A stretch of DNA of 21,663 nt. Source: Ga0077527 sp021300125 (GTDB lineage Bacteria; Pseudomonadota; Gammaproteobacteria; Burkholderiales; SG8-41). The stretch's first letter is position 1, and each line of letters opens with the position of its first letter. Both the position numbers and the translations under genes were made by a program. The stretch spans positions 1-21,663 of the forward strand of contig JBKDUF010000029.1 in NCBI GenBank assembly GCA_046339595.1, written 5' to 3'. Shown here piece after piece: positions 1 through 6,997 of this stretch. The notes under the pieces are model-generated. The model was not told the origin of the DNA. It did no database searches and saw only the letters and a list, made by a program, of their open reading frames with translations.

Positions 1-207
1 GGCCAGCCAGCCCCACAGATGCGGCGCGACGATGCGGGTGACCTGCGGCAGCGCCATCAGCACACCGATCTGCACCGCGCTCATGCCCACGCTGTCCAGA
101 TACAGCGCGAAAAACGGCGCGAAGGCGCCGAGATAGGCGAAATAGAAAAAGTAGAACGAGGAGAGCTTGCGGTAAGTCGGCCGGACCACGGGTGGTGCCG
201 CGCGCAC
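1..207 (-). CDS. MFS transporter, PPP/MFS_1-like type, N-terminal part (runs off the window)
   Basis: Reading the minus strand from about 207 down to 1 gives an open frame with a hydrophobic first membrane helix (FYFFYFAYLGAFAPFFALYL) followed by DSVGMSAVQIGVLMALPQV and TRIVAPHLWGWLA. This is the typical first and second helix region of MFS_1-like transporters related to the 3-phenylpropionate transporter. Such a transporter commonly sits downstream of aroC in betaproteobacteria, which fits here apart from the intervening DUF262 gene. The frame is closed upstream by a TAG at 220-222. The only starts are GTG at 205-207 or GTG at 187-189, and neither has a convincing ribosome binding site, so the native start may have been altered by the adjacent AT-rich insertion. 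The substrate cannot be told, and the 3' end lies outside the window. Confidence 0.7.
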   Translation of the reverse strand, partial: MRAAPPVVRPTYRKLSSFYFFYFAYLGAFAPFFALYLDSVGMSAVQIGVLMALPQVTRIVAPHLWGWLA

Positions 208-216
208 CGCGCACGG

Positions 217-250
217 AATCTATAAGTAATTGTTTTTATTAAAATTATTA
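217..250 (-). repeat. AT-rich dispersed motif, copy A
   Basis: On the minus strand this stretch reads TTTTAATAAAAACAATTACT followed by TATAGATTC. It matches the core YAATAAAAWCAATKRCTTR shared with 11786-11815, 18464-18500 and, less well, 7861-7892 and 21101-21132. It lies between the stop of the DUF262 gene and the possible MFS start, at the edge where GC content changes. The function is unknown. Confidence 0.5.
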
Positions 251-263
251 CGTGCGGCGGCTT

Positions 264-1976
264 TTAATCATCCCGATCAAACTGCGATACACGCCACACC
301 GCCTTAGCTTGGTTTGCAAGCCAACGCTGCTGTTCAGAAATTTCAGTCGGAGTCCACCTTTGATAACCCGCAAGATGTCTCGTTATATGGAATTCACTTG
401 TCGTGTATACAGGTCTCTTTGTTGCGAAATCTGCATTTCCAAGAGCGCGATTAGAACCTGCACTCAGCAATGTCAAATTTCCTAATTTGTAAACATTTTC
501 AGAGTGATCGTCATCGTCGAATTCAGGCCATCTGTTTTGAGGGTTTTCTGGAAGCACATGCTCCAAATTGAAGGTTTGCGAATCAGGACTATGAGCAATT
601 CCTGACAAATGCCGCTCGATACTAAGAAGAATGTGCTTGGCAAGCTTAACGCCACGCCCCTGCGGGCTAATATCTTTTGCAATAAAGTTGCCTTCAAATA
701 TCTCATCCGAGACATACACTGCCCGAATAGACTGCAATACCTGAGAAGCGTTAGTTAACTCACCAGTCGCAACCTTAAGCGAAGCAGCACTGTACGTTGA
801 CTCAAGTGCGTTATTCGCCAAGCCAGAAATAATTGAGTACCGGAAAGTAACAACGCAACACGCACGCAACAGTTTCGTAAACTCCGCGTCCTCCATCATT
901 CTGCGCGAGGCCAGCAACAGCGCAAGAAGCTGGCGGATACCGTAAAGATTGAGCTCCTCTAAGCCACGACGCTGATCACTTGACCACCCAGGCTCCATCG
1001 CAGGATTGATTAGTGCGAGGTAAATCCCCAAATCTTCCTTCATACAACGAACAAGATCAAAAACTTGACCTCTATCTCGGACAACGGATGAAATTGTCTT
1101 AAATAACTCCGCCTCCCGAATAAAATCATGCCTACTGTTCCAATAAACTCTCAAAAAAGCACTGAAATCTTCACTCCCCAGTTGCTCGACAATTTCCTCC
1201 CAATACCGCTCGAGAGTTTCGAGATTTTGAGCAGCATGATCCTCTCGATCAACAACAGAGAATAAGTAGTTTTTCAATAAATCCGTAGGGGACAAACGAA
1301 CGCCCCTAGCATTTAGGGTCTCGAAAACTTTATAAGCATTTAACTCATCAGTGACATAAATTGCCGTAAAGAGCAGCTTGTCGGAAAGATCATCAATAAA
1401 CCTCGCCAACTTAGAGCCATCTTTCTCAGCAGCATAAGTTGCCGCCACTTTCTGATAAAACCACTCTGACGCCTTACGCAAATGGCGCTCGGCCGCCTTC
1501 AATCCGCGCGGCTGAACTCTTTGCAAAGAAACCAGTTTCTCTTTATAGAAAAAGTCGTTATGCCTATTTAGAGTCAATTTCGGCTTTGTGACCAAAGAAA
1601 CTGGATCAAGATAGCCAATATACGACGCGCGAAGCTGCTCAAGCCGCTTAGCATTTCTCTCTGGCTCAATACCTTCCCGAACCAAATCATCAAGACACCT
1701 AAGCACAGCCAAAACCAACAAACTCAGCGTTGTCATACGTTGCTGACCATCAATAACATCAACAGTCTTAGGCAATGACGACTTCAGGACCAAGTACCCC
1801 ATATAGTGCGACGAATCCTGGCCAGCCAGCACATTGGAAATGTCCTGCCATAGCTCAACCCAATCGTCGTCTTGCCAGCTGTAATCGCGTTGAAATGGAG
1901 GTATTCGGTACGTTAAATCATTTCCGAATAGCTGACGAAAGGTTTGATTCGAAGTACTAAAGTTTGTGGCCGCCAT
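264..1976 (-). CDS. DUF262 and DUF1524 domain protein, GmrSD-like putative type IV restriction/defence nuclease
   Basis: The 570-residue protein has an N-terminal DUF262 (GmrS-like, ParB/Srx-fold) domain with IPPFQRDYSW at residues 25-34 and the diagnostic DGQQR at 76-80, which family knowledge links to nucleotide binding and hydrolysis. The C-terminal DUF1524 (GmrD-like HNH) domain shows EHVLP around 472-476 and YKLGNLTLL about 25 residues later with further Asn residues, matching the His-x-x-Pro nuclease signature. Fusions of this kind restrict modified phage DNA, and that role here is inferred. The ATG is chosen because GGAGGG lies three bases upstream (1980-1985). The gene is clearly more AT-rich than both neighbours (about 42-48% GC in spot counts) and uses different codons, so it looks horizontally acquired. 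It has no partner genes. An abortive-infection or BrxU/SspE-type relative is possible. Confidence 0.88.
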   Translation of the reverse strand: MAATNFSTSNQTFRQLFGNDLTYRIPPFQRDYSWQDDDWVELWQDISNVLAGQDSSHYMGYLVLKSSLPKTVDVIDGQQRMTTLSLLVLAVLRCLDDLVREGIEPERNAKRLEQLRASYIGYLDPVSLVTKPKLTLNRHNDFFYKEKLVSLQRVQPRGLKAAERHLRKASEWFYQKVAATYAAEKDGSKLARFIDDLSDKLLFTAIYVTDELNAYKVFETLNARGVRLSPTDLLKNYLFSVVDREDHAAQNLETLERYWEEIVEQLGSEDFSAFLRVYWNSRHDFIREAELFKTISSVVRDRGQVFDLVRCMKEDLGIYLALINPAMEPGWSSDQRRGLEELNLYGIRQLLALLLASRRMMEDAEFTKLLRACCVVTFRYSIISGLANNALESTYSAASLKVATGELTNASQVLQSIRAVYVSDEIFEGNFIAKDISPQGRGVKLAKHILLSIERHLSGIAHSPDSQTFNLEHVLPENPQNRWPEFDDDDHSENVYKLGNLTLLSAGSNRALGNADFATKRPVYTTSEFHITRHLAGYQRWTPTEISEQQRWLANQAKAVWRVSQFDRDD

Positions 1977-1999
1977 TTACCCTCCAAATGGACAACATC

Positions 2000-2028
2000 A
2001 TTCCACGCTAGCGGAAGATGTGAATCAA
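2000..2028 (-). promoter_or_regulatory. Candidate sigma70 promoter of the DUF262 gene
   Basis: On the minus strand a -35-like TTGATT (2023-2028) is separated by 17 bp from a -10-like TGGAAT (2000-2005). Each matches consensus at four of six bases. The predicted start near 1993 would leave a short leader of about 17 bases that still contains the GGAGGG ribosome binding site. This would give the acquired gene its own promoter, separate from aroC. Confidence 0.4.
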
Positions 2029-2044
2029 AAAGCCATCATTGGCT
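2027..2044 (-). terminator. Candidate small intrinsic terminator of aroC
   Basis: Minus-strand reading right at the aroC stop gives stem AGCCA (2040-2044), loop ATGA, stem TGGCT (2031-2035), with a T run continuing to 2027. The stem is only 5 bp with three G-C pairs, so it is weak, but stem plus T-tract directly after the stop codon is the right architecture. It overlaps the candidate -35 box of the DUF262 gene. Confidence 0.35.
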
Positions 2045-3206
2045 ACGCTTCGTCGGGGTCAGGGTTTTCCGACGCTGCTGCTGCCCGCAGTTTCTCGATC
2101 ACCGCCGCCGGTGCCTGCGCCGCAATCACCGGCGTGCCGCTGCGCACATCCGCGTTCTGCGCGCGATGGCGCAGCGCGTGGTCCATCAGCGTCAGCGCGA
2201 GCATGGCTTCACAGATCGGCGTGGCGCGGATGCCGACACAGGGATCATGGCGGCCGTGGGTTTCGATCATCGCCGCGTTACCGGCGGTGTCGACGGTGTG
2301 GCGCGCGAGGCGGATGCTCGACGTCGGCTTCACCGCGACATTGACGATGATGTCCTGCCCGGTGGAGATGCCGCCGAGCACGCCCCCCGAATGGTTGCTG
2401 ACAAAACCCTGCGGCGTCATTTCATCCGAGTGCTCGGTGCCGCGCTGGCTGACCGAGGCAAAGCCGGCACCGATCTCGACGCCCTTCACCGCGTTGATGC
2501 TCATCATGTTGTAGGCGATGTCGGCATCGAGCTTGTCGTAGACCGGTTCACCCAGACCGACCGGAACGCTTGAAGCGACGGTGGTGATCTTCGCGCCGAC
2601 GGAATCCCCGGACTTGCGCAGCTTGTCCATGAAGGTTTCAAGTTCGGCGACGATGCCGGCGTTGGGCGCGAAGAAGGGATTGTTACCGACCTCGTCCCAG
2701 GTCACGAAAGGTATCTCGACAGGTCCGAGCTGGGACATATAGCCGCGGAGCACCGTGCCGTATTGTTCGTGCAGCCATTTTTTGGCGATGGCCCCGGCAG
2801 CGACGCGCACCGCGGTCTCGCGCGCCGACTGGCGACCGCCGCCGCGGTAGTCGCGGATGCCGTATTTCTGCCAGTAGGTGTAGTCGGCATGCCCCGGGCG
2901 GAACAGGTCCTTGATCTTGGAGTAGTCCTTGCTGCGCTGGTCGGTATTGCGGATCAGCAGTCCGATCGGCGTGCCGGTGGTCCTGCCCTCGAACACGCCG
3001 GAGAGGATCTCCACTTTGTCCTCCTCGCGGCGCTGCGTGACATGGCGCGAGGTGCCGGGTTTGCGGCGGTCGAGCTCGAGCTGGATGTCGGCTTCGCTCA
3101 GCACCAGTCCCGGCGGGCAGCCATCCACCACGCAGCCGATCGCCGGCCCGTGCGATTCGCCGAAGGACGTGACACAGAAAAGCTTGCCCAGCGTGCTACC
3201 CGACAT
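2043..3206 (-). CDS. aroC: Chorismate synthase
   Basis: The enzyme converts 5-enolpyruvylshikimate-3-phosphate to chorismate, the last common step to aromatic amino acids and folate, using reduced FMN. The 387-residue protein starts with the family pattern GKLFCVTSFGESHG (catalytic His19). It carries the flavin/phosphate-binding block GIRDYRGGGRQSARET and the C-terminal RSGTPV motif. It is a little longer than E. coli AroC (361) because of a low-complexity Ala/Asp tail. The ATG at 3204-3206 is preceded by GGAG with a ten-base gap (3217-3220). The gene is transcribed away from the small gene at 3268, and downstream lies the AT-rich DUF262 gene where an MFS gene would normally follow directly. 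Family assignment is certain. Confidence 0.98.
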   Translation of the reverse strand: MSGSTLGKLFCVTSFGESHGPAIGCVVDGCPPGLVLSEADIQLELDRRKPGTSRHVTQRREEDKVEILSGVFEGRTTGTPIGLLIRNTDQRSKDYSKIKDLFRPGHADYTYWQKYGIRDYRGGGRQSARETAVRVAAGAIAKKWLHEQYGTVLRGYMSQLGPVEIPFVTWDEVGNNPFFAPNAGIVAELETFMDKLRKSGDSVGAKITTVASSVPVGLGEPVYDKLDADIAYNMMSINAVKGVEIGAGFASVSQRGTEHSDEMTPQGFVSNHSGGVLGGISTGQDIIVNVAVKPTSSIRLARHTVDTAGNAAMIETHGRHDPCVGIRATPICEAMLALTLMDHALRHRAQNADVRSGTPVIAAQAPAAVIEKLRAAAASENPDPDEA

Positions 3207-3267
3207 GATCGAAAAACTCCATTAAAATCAAGCATCAAGTCTAACACAGCCGACCACCCCACCCGCC
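3207..3267. promoter_or_regulatory. Divergent AT-rich intergenic region of aroC and the small gene
   Basis: This 61-bp gap is the only AT-rich stretch between the two divergent starts. On the plus strand TAAAAT at 3223-3228 could be the -10 box of the small gene, with a start near 3235. On the minus strand the aroC ribosome binding site GGAG is at 3217-3220, and TAGACT at 3238-3243 is a weak -10 candidate. No good -35 box is visible for either. Confidence 0.3.
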
Positions 3268-3462
3268 ATGAACGACGCCGACCGCGACAGCAAATCCCCC
3301 GAACAGATCCAGGGTCCCGGCGGACTGAACATGCGCGAGCTGCACGCACTGGTGAAACAAAGCCACGCGCGCGACCAGGCCGGCCGCGCCGGCAATGCCC
3401 TGAAGCAGCCGCAGAACCGCTGGCAGCGGCTGGTCCGCTACGTCTGGGATAAAAAGAGATAG
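3268..3462 (+). CDS. Small hypothetical protein, 64 residues
   Basis: This is an ATG-to-TAG frame of 64 codons with third positions almost all G or C, like the neighbouring native genes and unlike a random shadow. The protein is hydrophilic and basic, begins MNDADRDSKSPEQIQGPGG and ends in a tryptophan-containing basic tail (QRLVRYVWDKKR). It has no signal peptide, membrane segment or recognised domain. It lies alone between divergent aroC and convergent pepA, with no clear ribosome binding site. I do not recognise the family. It could instead start at the internal ATG at 3328. It is plausible as a real gene, but homologs would be needed to settle it. Confidence 0.45.
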   Translation: MNDADRDSKSPEQIQGPGGLNMRELHALVKQSHARDQAGRAGNALKQPQNRWQRLVRYVWDKKR

Positions 3463-3488
3463 CCGCGCGGCATCCGCCCGGCGCGCGG
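3463..3488. terminator. GC-rich hairpin between convergent small gene and pepA
   Basis: CCGCGCG (3463-3469) can pair with CGCGCGG (3482-3488) across a 12-base loop, directly after the small gene's stop and 18 bases beyond the pepA stop at 3506. It lacks a T-tract in either direction, so it may be a Rho-assisted or bidirectional stop, or chance in GC-rich DNA. Confidence 0.25.
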
Positions 3489-3505
3489 CGTTCAGTGCAT
3501 CCGCC

Positions 3506-4957
3506 CTAGAAGCCCGCGCGCAGCAATTCGAAGCCCCAGGCCACACCGAAGCCGGTGCAGTCCGTCGCCACCGCGCCCAGTCCGCCCTTGCAGCCGTGCG
3601 CCGACAGGTCCATGTGGATCCACGGCGTGTTGCCGGTGAAGCGCTGCAGCAGGCGCGCGGCAAGGATGTGGTCGGCGTCGCCGTCCAGCGTGCACTGCTT
3701 GACGTCGGCCACCTCGCTGTCGAGCGCGCTGTCGTAATCCTCGTCCATCGGAAACCGGCACAGCCGTTCGCCCGCGGCGACACCGGCACGCAAGGCCTGT
3801 TCGGCAAGCCTGTCGCTGGTGGCGAAGATGCCGCTGTAGCGGGTGCCCACGGCGACATGCATGGAGCCGGTCAGCGTGGCGAAATCGACGATCAGCGACG
3901 GCTTCGCGCGCGCGGCCAGCGTCAGCGTGTCGGCGAGCACCATGCGCCCCTCGGCATCGGTGTGCACGACCTCGATGGTGGTGCCGTCGAGCGCGGTGAC
4001 GATATCGTTCTGCTTGTAGGCGCGCGGGCTCAGGTGGTTCTGCGCCAATGCCAGCCAGCAGTCGATGTTGACCGGCAGTTTCGATTGCGTCGCCGCGTGC
4101 AGGATGCCCAACGCCACCGCCGAGCCGTTCATGTCCTCGTGCATGCCCGCCATGTAGCGCGCCGGCTTCAGGTTGTGTCCGCCGGTGTCGAAGCAGATGC
4201 CCTTGCCCACCAGCGCCACCGTCTTCCTCGCGCCACGCGCGCGGTAACGCAGGCGCACGATCGCCGCGTCCTTTTCGTCGCTGCCCTGCGCCACCGCGCA
4301 GAAGGCGCCGGCGCCCATGCGCTTCAAGCGCGCGAAATCGTATTCCTCGAGGGCCCAGCCCTGCTCGCCCGCCATCCGGCGCAGGCGGCGGCGGTATTCG
4401 CCAGGGGTGAGTTCGTTCGGCGCGGCCACGGTGAGTGTGCGGCACAGCACATTGCCCCCGGCCACCGCGCGCAGTGGCGTGAGCGCCTGCGGTGCGAGTC
4501 CGCCCCACAGCTCGATGCGCTGCAGCGGCTTCGCCGCCGAGGCCTTCTTGCGCCGGGGCAGGCGGGTGCCGTTGACCAGCGCGACATAGGCCGCGCCCGC
4601 GGCGAGCACGCGCCGCACCGCGGGCGGTCCCAGCACCAGGATCGCCACCGATTCCGGATCCTCCGCCAACAGCGGCATCAGGGCCTTGCGCAGCAGGGTG
4701 TGCCGCGCAAAAGCCGCCTGCCCCGGATCGGGCGTGACCCACACCGCCAGCGCGCCGTCGGCGGTCTCCGCGGCGATTGGCGCCTTGGCCAGATCGGCCG
4801 CTTTCTTGCGCCGCCGGCGCAGGGCCTGGCCGAGCGTCGCCTGCAGGGGCAATTGCGCCGGCGGCGTGCCGGCGGGCGCGACGATCAGCAGGTGGCGCAG
4901 GCGCGCCAGCGCGGGCGCGGAAGGTTGGCCTTCGTGGGTCAGCAGCTTGGGCAGCAC
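3506..4957 (-). CDS. Leucyl aminopeptidase family protein (peptidase family M17)
   Basis: A cytosolic two-metal aminopeptidase that removes N-terminal residues from peptides. The 483-residue length suits the family. The C-terminal catalytic half is intact: GKGICFDTGG at 251-260 supplies Lys252 and Asp257, the MHEDMNG segment supplies Asp275, and HTDAEGR at 332-338 supplies Asp334, Glu336 and Arg338. Lys264 in NLK is the catalytic lysine. The N-terminal half is diverged, as is normal for M17, and has a basic stretch near 46-52. The ATG at 4955-4957 has only a weak GAAAG upstream, but a perfect TATAAT lies about 31 bp upstream. It diverges from thyA across 85 bp. PepA versus PepB-like specificity cannot be decided, and a DNA-binding side role as in E. 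coli PepA is not supported or excluded. Confidence 0.93.
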   Translation of the reverse strand: MLPKLLTHEGQPSAPALARLRHLLIVAPAGTPPAQLPLQATLGQALRRRRKKAADLAKAPIAAETADGALAVWVTPDPGQAAFARHTLLRKALMPLLAEDPESVAILVLGPPAVRRVLAAGAAYVALVNGTRLPRRKKASAAKPLQRIELWGGLAPQALTPLRAVAGGNVLCRTLTVAAPNELTPGEYRRRLRRMAGEQGWALEEYDFARLKRMGAGAFCAVAQGSDEKDAAIVRLRYRARGARKTVALVGKGICFDTGGHNLKPARYMAGMHEDMNGSAVALGILHAATQSKLPVNIDCWLALAQNHLSPRAYKQNDIVTALDGTTIEVVHTDAEGRMVLADTLTLAARAKPSLIVDFATLTGSMHVAVGTRYSGIFATSDRLAEQALRAGVAAGERLCRFPMDEDYDSALDSEVADVKQCTLDGDADHILAARLLQRFTGNTPWIHMDLSAHGCKGGLGAVATDCTGFGVAWGFELLRAGF

Positions 4958-4988
4958 GGTCGATCTTTCGGGGTTTGCGATGCCGCCG

Positions 4989-4994
4989 ATTATA
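4989..4994 (-). promoter_or_regulatory. -10 box of the M17 aminopeptidase promoter
   Basis: On the minus strand this is a perfect TATAAT, placing the transcript start near 4982 and giving a leader of about 25 bases. No recognisable -35 hexamer is seen at 16-18 bp. It lies within the same 85-bp gap as the thyA promoter. Confidence 0.5.
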
Positions 4995-5027
4995 GCGGCG
5001 GCACCGTCACGACTCCGCGCAACGGCC

Positions 5028-5036
5028 TGCTAAAAT
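5028..5036 (+). promoter_or_regulatory. Extended -10 promoter of thyA, predicting a leaderless transcript
   Basis: TGCTAAAAT is an extended -10 element (TG, one base, then TAAAAT at 5031-5036). The usual seven-base distance puts the transcript start on 5043, exactly the A of the thyA ATG. There is no ribosome binding site between the box and the start codon, so translation of a leaderless mRNA is the simplest reading. No -35 box is obvious, as expected for extended -10 promoters. Confidence 0.5.
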
Positions 5037-5042
5037 CGGCGC

Positions 5043-5837
5043 ATGCGCGACTACCTCGATCTGCTGCGCCATGTGCTCGAACACGGCGCGAAAAAAACCG
5101 ACCGCACCGGCACCGGAACGCGATCGGTGTTCGGCGCGCAGCTGCGCTTCGACCTCAACGCCGGGTTTCCGCTGGTCACCACCAAGAAGGTGCACCTGAA
5201 GTCGATCATCCACGAGCTGCTGTGGTTCCTGAAGGGCGACACCAACGTCAAATACCTGCAGGACCACGGCGTGTCGATCTGGAACGAATGGGCACGGCCC
5301 GACGGCGACCTCGGCCCGGTCTATGGCTACCAGTGGCGCTCCTGGCCCGCCCCCGACGGCCGCCACATCGACCAGATGTCGCAGGTGCTGGAGCAGCTGA
5401 AAAAGAACCCCGATTCGCGGCGCATGATCGTCTCCGCCTGGAACGTGGCCGACCTCGACCGGATGGCGCTGATGCCCTGCCACGCGTTCTTCCAGTTTTA
5501 TGTCGCCGACGGCAAACTCTCCTGCCAGCTCTACCAGCGCAGCGCCGACATGTTCCTCGGCGTGCCCTTCAACATCGCCTCCTATGCGCTGCTGACAATG
5601 ATGATCGCCCAGGTCTGCAACCTCAAACCCGGCGACTTCGTGCACACCTTCGGCGACACCCACATCTACCTCAACCACCTCGAGCAGGTGCAGCTGCAGC
5701 TGTCGCGCGAACCGCGGCCGCTGCCGGTGATGAAACTCAATCCCGATGTGAAGGATCTGTTCGCCTTCCGTTACGAGGATTTCACGCTGGAAGGCTACGA
5801 CCCGCACCCGGCGATCAAGGCGCCGGTCGCGGTATGA
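5043..5837 (+). CDS. thyA: Thymidylate synthase
   Basis: The enzyme methylates dUMP to dTMP with 5,10-methylene-tetrahydrofolate, releasing dihydrofolate. The protein has 264 residues, the same as E. coli ThyA, and the two align without visible gaps. The catalytic cysteine is Cys146 in LMPCHAFFQFYV, Arg21 lies in DRTGTGT, and the dUMP-binding block QLYQRSADMFLGVPFNIASY and the C-terminal KAPVAV are present. It is the first gene of a compact plus-strand run. Four bases separate it from folA, whose product recycles the dihydrofolate made here. The start is fixed by family alignment and by the extended -10 box immediately upstream. Confidence in function is very high. Confidence 0.99.
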   Translation: MRDYLDLLRHVLEHGAKKTDRTGTGTRSVFGAQLRFDLNAGFPLVTTKKVHLKSIIHELLWFLKGDTNVKYLQDHGVSIWNEWARPDGDLGPVYGYQWRSWPAPDGRHIDQMSQVLEQLKKNPDSRRMIVSAWNVADLDRMALMPCHAFFQFYVADGKLSCQLYQRSADMFLGVPFNIASYALLTMMIAQVCNLKPGDFVHTFGDTHIYLNHLEQVQLQLSREPRPLPVMKLNPDVKDLFAFRYEDFTLEGYDPHPAIKAPVAV

Positions 5838-5841
5838 GCGC

Positions 5842-6351
5842 ATGAGCAGCCCGCGCAAACCACGGCTCTCGATGATCGTGGCGATGGCGAAAAACCGCGT
5901 CATTGGCGCCGACGGCAGGATCCCCTGGCACCTGCCCAACGAACTGCAGCTGTTCAAGCGCGTGACCATGGGCCACCACATCATCATGGGCCGCAAGACC
6001 TTCGATTCGATCGGCCGCCTGCTGCCGGGCCGCACCACGGTGATCGTCACCCGCCAGCCGGATTACGCGGTGGCCGGCGCCAGGGTCGTGCACAGCCTTG
6101 ACGAGGCGGTGACGCAGTGCGCCGGCGACGATGAAATCTTCGTCATTGGCGGCGGCGAGCTGTACCGTGCCGCGCTGCCGCTGGCCGATCGCCTCTACCT
6201 CACGGTGGTCGATGCCGAACCGGCCGGCGACACCCGCATGCCCGAACTCGACGCCGCGCAATGGCGCCTTGCCGGCACGGAACAATTCCGCAAGGACGAG
6301 CACCACGCCCACGACTACCGCTTCGAGATCCATGACCGTGTGGCGCGCTAG
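5842..6351 (+). CDS. folA: Dihydrofolate reductase
   Basis: The enzyme reduces dihydrofolate to tetrahydrofolate with NADPH, closing the cycle opened by ThyA. The 169-residue protein shows VIGADGRIPWHLPNEL with Trp29 and an acidic Glu34 at the position of the E. coli catalytic Asp27. IIMGRKTFDSIGR and LPGRTTVIVTR are the NADPH-binding elements, and EIFVIGGGELY is the conserved Gly-Gly block. It starts four bases after the thyA stop, so the two are surely cotranscribed. Its last 20 bases overlap the next gene in a different frame. Use of Glu instead of Asp at the catalytic position is found in other DHFRs and is not alarming. Confidence 0.98.
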   Translation: MSSPRKPRLSMIVAMAKNRVIGADGRIPWHLPNELQLFKRVTMGHHIIMGRKTFDSIGRLLPGRTTVIVTRQPDYAVAGARVVHSLDEAVTQCAGDDEIFVIGGGELYRAALPLADRLYLTVVDAEPAGDTRMPELDAAQWRLAGTEQFRKDEHHAHDYRFEIHDRVAR

Positions 6352-6997
6352 CGCGGTGGGCCTGCTGTTGATCGCCGGCGGTGCGTTTGCAGCGGAAACA
6401 CCCGCCACGCTGCGCGACCTGATCCAGCGCGCCGAGGCCGGCGAACGCGGCGCGATGCACGCGCTGGCCGAAAGCTACTATGCCGGCAGCAACGGCGCGG
6501 AACAGGACTTCGCCCGCGCCGCGCAGTGGTATCACCGCCTGGCGAAAAACGGCGACGTGCGCGCCCAGACCAGCCTCGGCCTGATGTATGCGCGCGGCTA
6601 CGGCGTCAACCGCAGCATGGCCGAGGCGCTGCGCTGGTGGAACTTCGCGGCGATCCAGAACGATCCCGGCGCACAGTTCAACCTCGGCCTCGCCTACAGC
6701 CGCGGCGAGGGCATCCCCGCCGACTTCGAGCGCGCCCTGCGCTGGTACCGCGAGGCTGCACGGCGCGGCCATGTCCAGGCCCAGCACAACCTCGGCCTGC
6801 TCTACGCCGAGGGCAAGGGCGAGCCGCGCGATGCACAGCTCGCCTATTACTGGGTGCGCGTCGCCGCGCTGCAGGGCGACCTCGCCGCCGAGGACGCGCT
6901 GCCGGCGCTGCGCCGCGACCTCGGCGATGCGCAGCTGCGCGAGGCCGAAGCCCAGGCCGCGGACTGGATGCGGCGGCAGCGCAAGCTGATGCAATGA
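6332..6997 (+). CDS. Exported Sel1-repeat (TPR-like) protein
   Basis: The 221-residue protein has a signal peptide (MTVWRASAVGLLLIAGGAFA, probable cleavage after Ala20). About four Sel1-like repeats follow, roughly residues 37-175. They show the pattern A-x-x-x-LG-x-x-Y-x-x-G, for example AQTSLGLMYARGYGV, AQFNLGLAYSRGEGI and AQHNLGLLYAEGKGE. Sel1 repeats form helical scaffolds for protein contacts, and no enzymatic residues are expected. The frame is open well upstream inside folA, but the ATG at 6332 is chosen because it begins a good signal peptide. It overlaps folA by 20 bp, and its stop overlaps the next start (ATGA). Its role in the periplasm is unknown, and the link to folate genes may be only operon packing. 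Confidence 0.85.
   Translation: MTVWRASAVGLLLIAGGAFAAETPATLRDLIQRAEAGERGAMHALAESYYAGSNGAEQDFARAAQWYHRLAKNGDVRAQTSLGLMYARGYGVNRSMAEALRWWNFAAIQNDPGAQFNLGLAYSRGEGIPADFERALRWYREAARRGHVQAQHNLGLLYAEGKGEPRDAQLAYYWVRVAALQGDLAAEDALPALRRDLGDAQLREAEAQAADWMRRQRKLMQ

Noticed and set aside
482..715. Additional minus-strand frame inside the DUF262 gene as a possible frameshift product
   Set aside because: The main frame is uninterrupted through both domains, and the alternative frame has no motif.
3220..3245. ATTAAAATCAAGCATCAAGT and following bases as a sixth copy of the AT-rich motif
   Set aside because: It matches only the TAAAATCAA half and lacks the CAATKRCTTR half. It is better explained as promoter DNA between divergent genes.
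3596..5845. A 749-codon open frame on the plus strand opposite the aminopeptidase and across thyA
   Set aside because: It is antisense to the M17 peptidase and out of frame with thyA, both with intact catalytic motifs. Its composition is Arg/Ala/Gln-rich as expected of a shadow frame in GC-rich DNA.
6131..6331. 67-residue N-terminal extension of the Sel1 protein inside folA
   Set aside because: It is the +1 shadow of folA. A normal signal peptide starts at 6332.
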